From positions 1 through 64,000 of the forward strand of contig MU405392.1 of assembly GCA_022836615.1 (NCBI GenBank): a DNA stretch of 64,000 bases, given 5' to 3'. A model generated the notes under the pieces. That model had not been told where the DNA came from, did not search any database, and was given only the letters and a program-made list of their open reading frames with translations. A program made the translations under genes and the position numbers. This document shows, piece by piece, positions 50,321 through 62,500 of this stretch. The DNA comes from Annulohypoxylon bovei var. microspora (taxonomy: Eukaryota > Ascomycota > Sordariomycetes > Xylariales > Hypoxylaceae). The stretch's first letter is position 1, and each line of letters begins with the position of its first letter.

Positions 50321-50626
50321 TGTGACGGTTTTTATAAATAACGGTAAATTTGTGTTATATGGGGTTAAAAATGAAGTTATTTTTATTAATAAAATTTTTT
50401 TTTTTTTTTTCATTTTTAAGGTTATAATATTTATGCTTAAAAATATGGATTAAATTAATTAACGTGGAAACCTTTTTTATATATGTTTTAATAATTTTAA
50501 TAATTTATTTAAGGTTATTATTAATAATTTTATTATAAGGATTTACGTTTATTACGTTTATAATTATAATGTAAGTTTACGTTAATTTTTATTTTAATTA
50601 ATTTTTCAAGTTTTTAATTTATAATA
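50321..50626 (-). repeat. 3' LTR of Gypsy G1 copy 2
   Basis: 306 bp, starting TGTGACGGTTTTTATAAATA. It shows the uninterrupted sequence GTTATATGGGGTTAAAAA at the position where the other LTR of this copy is split by X copy H. Confidence 0.9.
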
Positions 50627-52799
50627 ATATTTTTTTTCCCCGTTTTTTAAAACTTATAATCGTAAAGGCTTTTTTATTCATTTTATTTTTTACTTTAAAT
50701 TATTAATAAAACGTTTTTAAGGTTTTTATATTTTTTAATTTTTTTCGAAACTTTTATATTAATTTTATATAACCCTTTTATTTAATTAATACCATTTTAT
50801 ATACGTTTTATTTTTTATGTTTACTTTTCGATCGTAAGATTTTTTTAATAATATATTTAAGGTTTTTATTATTTTAATTAATAAAAAATGGTAATTAAAC
50901 GTTATTTTATATTTAAAATAATAACGGGTTTATAATTATTAATTTAAATAATTTAATATAAAATCGTGGTTAAATTTTTATAAGTATATTTAATTTTATT
51001 ATATAAAAGTTAATCACTTTAATTACTTTATATTTTATATATAATTAAAAAAGTTTTTTCTTAAATTATAATATTACGATGTTTTTTAAATTTAATTAAA
51101 TTTTATCGTTTATTTTATATTTAAGGCTTTTTAATTAAAATTAATTTATTATATATTTCATACGTTTTTAAATTATAATTATAATAATTTAAATATATTT
51201 ATTAACTTTTTTAATTTTAATTATAAAGTTTATAACTTATTATTTTTTAAATAATTTATTTAAAGTTTCATTAATAATTTATTTAATTAAATGTATGTAA
51301 TATTTATATATTATATAAAAAAGGTTTAACTTAATTATTATATTTTAATTATTAATTATTATTATCGTTATAAATAACATTTTTAATTAATTAAATTATA
51401 TGTAAATTAAAAAATACCATAAATATATTTATATTTTTTAATTTATTTTTTTTATAAACCCATTAATCTTTAAATTAAAAATAATAAATAAACGTTATAT
51501 TACTTTTATTAATTTGTAAAGTTTTATTTAAAATACGCTCGTTTAATTATTCTTTTAATTTAATATTACCGTTATAAGGAAGTTATAATATTTAATGTAA
51601 ATGTATATAAGTTTTATAACATACGTTTTAACTTTTATAATATTTATTACTTTTAATAAAATTTATTTTAATAATTAATAAATAATTATTATTAAATATT
51701 AAAGGTTTTTTTTTTTTTAATATTTTTATTATAAAATTAACAAATAATTTTAAAAAATAACGATCGGGGATAAATAAAAGTTTTAATAACCTTTTTCGTT
51801 AAGTTCGTTAAACGTAAGCTTGGTTATAAATATTATAATTTTTATAAAACTTCCGTATATTTTATTTTATAATTAATTAATAAAAAAACCTTAAAATAAT
51901 TATAATAATTTTTTTTTTTAAATAATTTATAATATAAAAATCGTAAACATTTTAAATTATAACCGTTTTAAAAGGTTTTTAATTTAATATCCACGTTCGT
52001 TTTTTAAATAATACGATTTTTTTATTATTTAAGTTATATTTAACGATTAAAATTTTATAATTTTTAAAAGTTAATAAAAAATAATAATTACTTTTATTAA
52101 TAACCTTATAAATCATTTTAAAGTTTATATTTTTAACGATTTTTTAATTTTATAAGGCTTATAAGTTTTCGTTATAAATTTTTTTTTTCCGATAAATATA
52201 ATTATAAAGTTTTAATCCGATATTATTTCTTTTTTTAATATTTTAATAACATTTATTAAAAACATTTAAATATTTATCACCATTATTTTTATTAAAAATA
52301 ATTATTTTTATTTAAGTAAATATTACATATAATTTATTACTTTTTTATTTTTTTAATTTATTAAGATATTTTATTTTTATTTTAATAAAACATTAAGTCA
52401 TTTTATTTTTTTATTAACTTAATATTTTATAATAAAATTAAATTTTAATAAAATTTACTTTTAACGTATTTAACGTTTATTTAATTTATAAATAATTATA
52501 AAATACTTTAAATTCTTATAATTTATAAGGATTATAAAAAGTTTAACCACTTTTTATAAATTTTTTTATTATATTTTTATTAATTTAATAATTATTAAAA
52601 ACTTTTTATTATATATTTTATAATTATATTCGGTTAATAATAATTTTATTAAATAATAAACCATAAGTTTTAATATTTTATTATAGTTTTTTTATAAAAA
52701 ACAAGCTTTTAAAACCCACTTTAAATAATTTATTTTTAAATACGTTTCCCGATTAAAGTTTTAATAAATTAAAATCGGTACAATGATAAATAAATGTTT

Positions 52800-53195
52800 T
52801 AATTTTTCGAACGTTACGTTTACTTTTTTATTCCCACTTAAAAAAAGCCCCTTTTTTCATTAAAGTAATTAAAGGAATAATTAATTTATTAAATCCTTCG
52901 ATAAATATTTTATAAAAATTCGTAAACCTTAAGAAGCTGCGAACTTTTTATACGTTTATAAGTGGTTTTTATTTTTTAATAATTATAATTTTATTAAAGT
53001 TTATTTTAATTTATTTTTATTATAATAATAAAACTTAAATATTTAATTTCTTTTATAATAAAAAAACATTTAAAAAGGTTTAACTTTAAATTAATATTAT
53101 TAAAGCGTTTTAACATCGTTTTAATTTTATTTATATAATTTTTATAAAATTTATTTAAATAAATTACCACGTTATCCACATATATTAAATAATAA
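52800..53195 (-). pseudogene. Gypsy RT/RNase H remnant (copy 2)
   Basis: Uninterrupted equivalent of the split remnant in copy 1. On the minus strand the frame gives YLIYVDNVVIYLNKFYKNYI (catalytic second Asp mutated to Asn), followed downstream by the V-x-x-FL-x-F-x-NFY block in mutated form. Stops break the frame. Live Gypsy RT/RNase H makes the element cDNA in cytoplasmic particles. Confidence 0.75.
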
Positions 53196-55632
53196 TTATT
53201 TAAAAAATCGGATAAAGTTTTATTAATATAACGTTAAAACGTTATTAACGTTTCGTATAATTTAAAAAATATAATTAACCATTTAAAAGCTTTAAATTAA
53301 ATGTAAAAAACGATTTTTCATTTTTTTTTATAACTTATGAAATGTGGCTTTAATATTAATTTTAATTAATTATTTAATTTTATAAAAAAATCGTAAAATT
53401 TCTTTAATTAATAATAACGGGTAATGGTTACGTGTTAAAATGGCGTTAAAAGCTTTATAATTTATATAAAATTAAAAACCGTTTTTTAATTTTTTTATAA
53501 ATAATATTAATGCTTTTTTTAATGAATTATTAACTTTAATCCACTTTTTATTTAATAAACTTATTAAAGTTTTTCGTAACATTAAAAGCTTTTCTTTTAA
53601 TATATTATATAAAAGCTTTTATAAAACTTTTATTTTTTATTTTAATTGTTTTTTTATAAATTAACCTTAATGTTTAACCTTAACTTTAATAATAATAACG
53701 TTATATTTTCATCGTTTAAGAAATTTCCGATTTAATCTTTTAATTCATTAAATAATACTTTTCGGATTTAATTAATTATGAATTTTTCTTTTTTTTTAAT
53801 ATAATATTAATATTTCGTATAATAATATTAAAGATTTAAACGTTTTTACCGTTTTTTTTATATTAACGTTTTTTTTTAAATTATAAATGTTAAGAATATA
53901 TTTTTTATTATATATTTAATTTTTTTAATTTATAAACATTTTATTTTAACGTTATAAAATATTTAAATAATGTTTTAACCTTTTTCATATATTATTAAAT
54001 CGTATTTTTTTAAACTTATTTTAATCGATTTTTATTTTATTTTATAAATGACGTTATTTTATTTTATTTATAATTTTTTTAATATTAAAGGAAACGCGAA
54101 ATTTAAAATAATATAATTTTATATTTGTTTTTTTTTTATTATTTATATTAATTTCCGTATATATAAGCATATTAATTATATAAAATTCTTTATTTTTAAT
54201 TAATTTTAACTTTTTTTTTTAAATAAATATACGCGGTAATTTTATTTATTATATAAGTTTTTTATTAAATATTAAATATATTAAATATTTTAAATTTATA
54301 AACGTATTAATAAATTTTTATTCGTTTAATAAGGTTTTAATTAAGAAAAAAATGGTATATATTTTATTTAAAAAAATTTTAATATTTATAAGTTTTAATA
54401 TTAATTTTTAAACATAATTTCGTTTAAAAGTTACTCGTTTTTTAAGCTTTTTAATAATTCGTAATTATTTTTAATATTTTAATTACTTTAAGCTTTTATA
54501 ATAATTATTTATGGCGTATTATTTCCATTATTATAATCCGGTTAAAATGCGGTTCGAAATAATAAGTAAATTATTATAAAGTGTTTTATTTTTATATAAT
54601 AAACACATTTTTTTTTTTTAAGTTTTTTAAATTTTTAATTTAATTTTTATTATATTTTTAATAAATTATTATTACTTTAACGCGAACCATTTATTTAATT
54701 TATCGTTATAATTATCGTAACGGTTAAAATTATATAATTCACCCCACTTATAACCGTATTTTTATTTTTATTAAGTTTTAATTTTTATTTTTAAATAATT
54801 ACCGTGTTAATAAAGTTAATAACTTTTTAATTAAATGTTTTTTTATATTAAATGGTTATAAAGTAATTAATTTTTTTTTTATAATTTAATGTTTTTTTTA
54901 TTTTAACCATTATATTATTAACCTTAACCATTCATTTATTATAATATTTTTATTTAATTTTTTTATTATAAAAATATTTTTTAATTTATTATTTAACCCC
55001 GCGTTAATATAACCGATTTTATTTTCCTTTTTTTAATATAACCCGTTAATTAAAATTAACTTATTTTCGAAGTTAACGAAAAAATCGTTAAAATATTAAA
55101 AAGCATTTTAACGTATTTTAATTAAATTTTAATAAATAACTTAAATCGATTATTTATTTTTAAATTTTTTAATTAAAACTTAAATAAAAGCTTAATTATT
55201 ATATTTTTTATTAAGCTTTTTCATGTTAAATTATTATATTAAGTATTATTATTTCTTAATTAAAATTAAAAACATAATTTTCAAATATTTATTTTTTTTT
55301 AATTTAAAATATATTAAGTTTTTTAAAATAAAAAAATTTAATATAATTACGTATATTAAAAAGTTTTTTTACTCGTTAATTTAAATTAAATATTTATTTT
55401 TAATTAAAATTATTTCTTTAATTTTATAAAACGAATTAAAGTTATTTAATAAATTAATTATAAAGTTATTAAAAAGTTTATATATATTCGGATTATATTA
55501 ATAAAAAACGATAAATATTATAAGGTTTTAATCGTTTATTATTTAAAAAATGTTTATATATTAAGTTATTATTTAACGCGATAAACGTTTTTTCGAAAAC
55601 TTTTATTAATAAAAAAATAATTAATAAAAATA

Positions 55633-57150
55633 TATAACGATTTTTATAAGTAACGGTAAACTTATATTATAAAATTTTTAAGGTTTTTTTTTTCTTTTAC
55701 CTAATACGGCTTTTCATAATGTCCGGGAAAACGCGATCTTCGTAAGCTCCGGGGCGTTTTTGCCCTTTTAAAGTTACGGGGACCGGGAAAAAGAAAAAAA
55801 AGATCTTAAAAATTTTTCTTCGCAGAAAGCTGTTGGTTGGGGAAAACGGGGGAGAAAAGGGGTGGAAAAAAGGTGGGAAAAGGAGGTAATAAGGTGGAAA
55901 AAAAAAAAAAATTTGTTTAAAGGATGTTATTAATCATTTAATTAATTGATTTTTAATTTAATAATTAATTAATTAATTAATTAACTTATTAATTAATTGA
56001 AAAACTGGTTAAAAAGCTGGTTTAAAAACTAGTTTAAAAATTAGTTTAAAAACTAATTAACTTATTAATTAATTAATTAATTAATTAATTAATTAATTAA
56101 TTAAATAAATGATTAAACACTTAATTAATTTATTAATAAGTTAATTAATTAAATACTTGATTAATTAATTAATTAATTAATTGAAACCTTGGTTTAAAAG
56201 TTAATTCAAAAGTTAATTAATTTAATAATTAATTAAATAATTAATTAACTTATTAATTAATTTATTAATTAATTTATTAATTAATTTATTAATTAATTAA
56301 ATAACGGGTTAAATAATTTATTAATTTCTTAGTAAAAAAATATATATTTATATAAAAGGCTTTTATTACCTTTTAAACCCTTGGATCTTAACTTTAATCT
56401 TAATCTTATCCTTAACTTTAATTTTAATTATTAATTTTATGTGGTTTTAAAGGTTTATATGGTTTTAAAGATTTAATTTTTAATATAAGTTAATTCGTTT
56501 TTATATAATTAAATAAAAGCTTTTAAAGTAAATAATTAATTAATCCTTGGAAAAGTGGCCTTTACGCGTAAAAAGTAATGGTTTAAAAGTGGTTTAACAC
56601 GTAATTTAAAAGGTGGTTAATTAAAAGGGTAGCTTAAAAAGGTTATTAAATACGTAGGTAATTAAAAAATAAATTTAAAAAAAAGATGCATTTAATTAAA
56701 AAAATGGATGAATTTAATTAATTAAAAGCGTTTTATTAAAGTTAATTAAGCTTTAAAAGGCTTATTAATTTTTTATTAATTACTTATTAATTACTTATTA
56801 ATTACCTTATTAATTATTTATTAATTTTTTAATAATGTATAATTAATTATTTAAAAGTTTAAACGTAATAATATTTTCCGGACGGATAAAATTAAAAATA
56901 AAGTTATTTTTATTAATAAAAAAAAATAATAACCTTTCGTTTTTAAAGTTACGATATTTATGTTTAAAAGTATAAATTAAATTAATTAACGTGGAAATTT
57001 TTTTTATACGTGTTTTAATAACTTTAACGATTTATTTAAAGTTATTAATAATTTCATTATAAAAACCCACGTTTATTACGTTTATAATTATAATATAAGT
57101 TTATGTTAATTTTTATTTTAATTAATTTTTTAAGTTTTTAACCCGTAATA
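55633..57150 (-). repeat. 5' LTR of Gypsy G1 copy 2, interrupted
   Basis: The LTR starts as TATAACGA (mutated TGTGACGG) and ends before AATAA. About 303 bp remain when 55672-56886 is removed, matching the other LTRs. Confidence 0.85.
55672..56886 (+). mobile_element. Family X element, copy H, inside a Gypsy LTR
   Basis: All X landmarks are present: AAATTTTTAAGG and T-run, TGTCCGGGAAAACGCG, purine block, (ATTA)n arrays, TTATATGGTTTTAAAG units, and end TTTTCCGGACGGA. Three other LTRs of the same Gypsy family give the uninterrupted sequence (TTATA then TAAGGTT), so the insertion point is exact: TTATA | element | TAAAATT, with no long target duplication. Confidence 0.9.
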
Positions 57151-57158
57151 AATAAAAG

Positions 57159-57879
57159 TAATATTAAATTTATTATATAAATATTATAGGTTTTATTTAT
57201 TATATAAAAAATGTTAAAAGGTATTTAAAATTACATATAAATTATTATATAATTAAAAATATTAATAACTTACGAAAATTTAATTAATTTAACTTACTTT
57301 TCCTTTACCATAACTTATACATTTTATTTTAATTTCCTTTTTTTTTTATTTCTTTTATTTTAATCTTTTATTAAATTTCTTATAATTACATAATTAAATA
57401 AATCTTGAAAGGCGTTTTCGATTAATTCAAATTATATCCCTTATAAATTACCGTGTGATAAAGAAATTAAGTTAAAAAATAATTACATATAAAGTAAAAA
57501 AGTTTATGCAAAAAGTATCGTAAAAACCAATTTATTAAAAATTTTAAAATGCATTAACTTTTAACTTAATTTACCACCCACATAACAATTTATAAAAGAT
57601 ATAATTTAAACCATTTAAAAACGTTTTTTAAGATTTATTTAATTATATAATTATAAAAAATTTAACGTATAATTAATAAAAGAAAAACAAAAGAAAAAAT
57701 AAATATATAATTAAATATAAACGCTTGGATTTTTTTAAGTTTAATTAAAAGAGGCTTAAAATAAGTATTGAAAATATTTACATTTATATAAGGATTTATA
57801 TGCAAGAAAAGGTACCATAAATACCAAGCTTAATATAATAAATAAAACCCATAACATTTATATAATAAATTTAACATTA
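57159..57879. mobile_element. TIR element Z (MITE-like), copy 2
   Basis: An inverted repeat of about 50 bp: TAATATTAAATTTATTATAT on the left, TAATGTTAAATTTATTATAT as reverse complement on the right, continuing into AAATRTTATRGGTTTTATTT. Length and interior blocks match 31488-32200. It lies 3 bp beyond the target duplication of Gypsy copy 2. No ORF. The plus strand retains C and loses G. Confidence 0.75.
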
Positions 57880-59361
57880 TTTATAAATAATAACCATTAT
57901 TTTAGCTTTTATATTACGCGTTAAATAATTATTAAAAAAAAAACTTTTTTATTTATAAAAATAATAAATTAAATTAATATGAAACGTTATAAAAACGTTA
58001 CGTTAATAAAAAATTAAAAAAATTTAAAAAAACTTTTTTATATATATTTAAATTATAATTTTTATTATTAAATAAAAAATATTAAAATCGGTAAAAAATA
58101 TTTTTATAATATTAAAAATAACCTTAACTTTAAATTAAGGTTAAAAAGTTATAAAATTAATTTTCTTTTAAATAATTTTAACGCGTTATTAAATTAATGC
58201 CGAATAAAAGTTTTTAAATTCGGTAAATTTTATTTTTTTATTTTATTAAATAACGTTTATTTATGTGTTTTAAATGATTATTTATTATTTTAAAATCTAA
58301 AAAAAAAAACTATTAAAAATAAGATTTAATTAAGGTATATATATTAAACATTTAATGTGTTTTTTTCTTAATAATAACATTAAGGTTTTTTTTAATAATT
58401 AAAAAGCCCGCGAAAATGTTAACGTTTTCGCTAATTTAACGCTTTTTTTTAAACGTAATTAATTTATAATTATTAAGAGGTGGTTGTGGTTTTAATCGCG
58501 ATAATCTTAATGTTAATTATATATTTTTTAATTTTTATTATTTTAATTATTTTTATTAATTAACATTTTATTACATTTTTTCGATTATATTAAATATATT
58601 CTTTTAATTAATATACATAATTTTAAGTAAATTAATATTTTAATTACTTTATTATTTAAAATAAAATAATTAATAATCCATTTCATTATTTAATTACGAC
58701 GCGCTTAAAACTAACACATTATTATTATATATGTCCTTTTAAAATTTTAAAATTTTTTTAAAATTCAATAATTACATTATTTATATTAACCCACAATTTA
58801 ATAACAATTTTTCCATTTAACATGGTATAATGTTAAATTTACTTTTAATATCACTTATAATTTAAATGGCTTTTAAAATGTTTAAGTTTAATATCTTAAG
58901 TTTATAATACTTAATATCCTTTTCTTAATTTTAATCGTTATTTTTTTCGAATATTAATATATTATTTAATTTAATTTTCATTGTTTTATATAATTATGTT
59001 ATAGTAGTTTTTTATTTAATAAAAATCTTCGATAAATAATAAATTACTTTATTTAAATCGAACCATTTTTAAATGTTAACCGTTATTAATATAACCTTAT
59101 AATATTTTATAAAATTATCATATCCTTGGAATATTATTTACTCATTCATTTTAAGTTAATTTCGTTCGATTAAGTTTCGTTTCTTTTTAATATTATTATT
59201 ATTTTAAATCGTTATTACTTATATAATAGTTTTAATTTTATCCTAAAATTTTACGTTATTTATAAATTCTTTTAAATCTTTCTTTAAAAAATTAATTATA
59301 AATCTTCCTTATTAAAAATTTAAAAATAATAATGTTATTTCTTAAACCATTATGCTTATTT
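57880..59361. other. RIP-degraded DNA, nothing recognised
   Basis: A/T-rich sequence with a small GC-retaining patch near 58480-58500 (AAGAGGTGGTTGTGG). The 3' end and LTR of the Gypsy element to the right could be here, but I find no matching LTR in the window. Confidence 0.4.
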
Positions 59362-59530
59362 AATAATAATAAAAAATTATAATTATAATTATATTTATGT
59401 TTATACTTGTTTAATGGTAATAAAAGATTATAATTGTAATTATATTTATGTTTATACTTGTTTAATAATAATGAAAAATTATAATTATAATTATAATTAT
59501 ATTTTAATTATATTTATAAAAAATGAAAAA
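59362..59530. repeat. 51-bp tandem repeat
   Basis: About 2.5 units containing TTTATGTTTATACTTGTTTA, starting at 59394 and again at 59445. The unit is 17 codons, so it keeps the frame of a 59414-59674 open frame rich in Tyr, Asn, Ile and Lys. With no domain and this composition I treat the frame as fortuitous. Confidence 0.8.
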
Positions 59531-62500
59531 TTATTATTATACTTGTTTTTAAATGAAATAATTATATTTATAAAAAATTATTTATATTTAATTAAAAAAA
59601 GTTATATAAGAAAATTTTTTTATATCCCAAGTAATTTAAGAAGATATAAATTTACGCGCGTGTTTTTATTATAATAAAAAATTACGAGCTTATTTTTTTT
59701 TATTATATATTATTATTTTGTTCCCACAATTTTCGTGATTTAATCATTATTTAAAATTTTAATTTCTTTTTCTCTCTTTGTTTAAATTATGGTTTAATTA
59801 ATTCTTTATTTTTTTATAATTTTAACTCGTCGTATATTAATGGATATTTCTTATCGAACTTATCCATTAATTCCATTACATTTTATATTAATAATTTTTA
59901 AAGGTATTAAATGTTATACACGGTTAACCAATCTTTTTAATGTATTAAGTATTTTAACATTAATTTTTATCTTATTTTGCTTATTCGTTTTTAAATAAAT
60001 TTCTTAATTTTATAAAATATTTATTTGTCGTCGTTTCTTTTAACGATAATTTTACCAGCTTATAATTTTTTTCTTTTATAAAAATTTACATTTTATGGTA
60101 TCTTATACAAATACGCTATAAAAACCATTTTATGTATTTTTTAATTATTTAAAATCCTTAATTTATATGCGAGGTTATTTATATGTTTTTTAATAATTAA
60201 CGACCTAACCCTTTAAACGTTTAATTTTCATAATTAATTATTTAATAATTTATATCCTTTATATAATTTTAAATATATAAAATTTCCTTTATTAAAAGTT
60301 ATTAATTTCCATTTTACGTTATGTCGTGCTTTAGTTTTTATTACCGTTAAGTTTATTATAACTTTTACTTTATATTAATACGCTTTTCGCAATGTTTTAT
60401 TATTAATTACATTAATTAAAACTTTTAATATAAATAAAATTATTCATAAATAAAAACTTAATGTAATTTCATTAAAACTTCGTTTTAATATATTTAACTT
60501 AAAATTATTAATGTTATATTATAAGGTTAAAATTATTTTAACTTATGTCATAAATAATTTAAATATGTAATAATATCGCAACGTAATTTTAATTTTTTAA
60601 TTTTTACATTCCGATTATCCATTTATTTATAAATGGTAATTAATTAATAATATTAATATTATACCGAGTTTAATAAATAAATTTTATTATATTTTAAAAA
60701 TAAACTTTAAATTTTTATTTAATATAACTTTATTTAATATACTTTAATTATATAACATAAAAACTCGTATAAATTAATTTACTTATTATTTTATTATATA
60801 CTTCATAATACTTAATATTAATATAACTTTCTTTAAAAATTTACACGTTATAACCATTAATATATCAAAATAATTATATTCTTTTATTACCCACAAAGAA
60901 TTTTTAAATAAAATATATAATAATCCCACGATAAAATTTTATACGATAATATAATATAATATTACCGATAAATTTATAAGTAATAATTTTCCATATTATT
61001 TTAATTTATTTATTTAATTCTCGTAACATTAAAAGCAATAATTTATATACTTTTAAATTTTTCGTATCATCTTTTAAATTTAAACATTTTATAAATTATA
61101 TATTATTTATTTTTATCCGAAATAATACTTATCATTATATACTATAATTAACACATTTTACACATAATTAAAAAAAATAATAAGTTTATTTTATTTTAAT
61201 ATATTAACATAATACATTAAATCGTTTTACATAATATATTTATACCACTTTAATATACTTTTACCATCTTTTTTCGCTTTAATTAAAATAATTTACAATT
61301 TCGTTAATTTATTATTTTTAATATATCCTTTTATTAATTTATCGTGAAATTCCTGTTTAATTTATACTTCATTTACAACATATATAAATTCATTTATAAT
61401 ATCTTTTAATATTAATTTCATTTCATTTCACATTTTTTTATCGTCGTAAAAATTTAATATAATTAATAATCTTAATAATGCGTCCGGCATTAAGTTTAAT
61501 CTTCTTATAATATAATGAATGTTATAATTAAATTATAATAAATATAACAATGCCATTATTAACTTATTATTCATTTTATTAATATTAACGATGCGTAAAA
61601 TTTATTAATTTACTATAACCTTCGTTATTTTATAATTTATAATCATTTATATTAACTTTTTACATGATTATAATCGTATTTTATTTAATTTCAATGCTTA
61701 TATAAAGCATGCCACTTTTAATTCGATAACCCCATATTATAATTTAACTTTTATTAATACTTTAAATATAAATAAAATAAATAATAACTTATTATATAAA
61801 AAATTTATTATTCCATCCCATTCGTTTAATAATTAAAAGATTATTATTTTAAAACCTTATTATTTAAAAGCGTTTATTTTTATAAACACATATTCGTTAT
61901 AATCTTAATATAATAATAATAAAAGATTTGATAACTTTTTTTAAATAATTCGAAAAAATTCCTTTTTAACATTTATAAATATAAACTTCGTTTTTATTAT
62001 AAACTTTTTACAAGCATTTAATATTATCGAAATCTTGTTATTTATTTTCGTTGTTATTAATATTATCGTTTTTTTATTTTATAATAATATAATTTTTTAT
62101 AAATACCACGGTATATATTTTCTTAAGTATTTCATTATATTTATGTACGTTTTTAAATTTAATAACGTTTTTAACATTTTGATTTTTTTGATTATATTAA
62201 CACATTTATTAATAAATATAACATTTTTACCGTTTATTATAAAACTTAATAATATAATCATAAAATATTTTAAAAATAATTTCTTAAGTAATAATGTTAA
62301 TTTAATATTTTAACACATTTTGAATATTTTATTTAAATGTTATTTATATTCTTCCTTTATATTAAAAAAACTACGATATCGTTTATATATATTTTTATAA
62401 AATCCTTAAATAATTTTAAATGTTAATTTATAAACCTTTATTCGTATACCGGAAAGTTTTTAAATCTTATTAATATAACATTAAATATTTCTAATCTTTT

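Larger units (their letters stand above)
50321..57150 (-). mobile_element. Ty3/Gypsy retrotransposon G1, copy 2 (full length, RIP-dead)
   Basis: LTRs at 50321-50626 and 55633-57150 (the latter interrupted by X copy H), with a perfect AATAA duplication at 50316-50320 and 57151-57155. The polypurine tract lies just right of the 3' LTR (about 50627-50645, minus strand). Without copy H the element is about 5.6 kb. It aligns with copy 1 throughout and contains the empty sites for both gag-only elements. The RT box reads YVDNVVIY at about 53195-53165, and the RNase H-proximal segment is at 52990-52800. It is more mutated than copy 1 in places (for example GG to AA at 53063-53066). Confidence 0.9.

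Noticed and set aside
55669..56893. 8-bp target duplication ATAAAATT around X copy H
   Set aside because: Uninterrupted LTRs of the same Gypsy family show that the left ATAAAATT mostly belongs to the element (AAATTTTTAAGG start, conserved in all copies).
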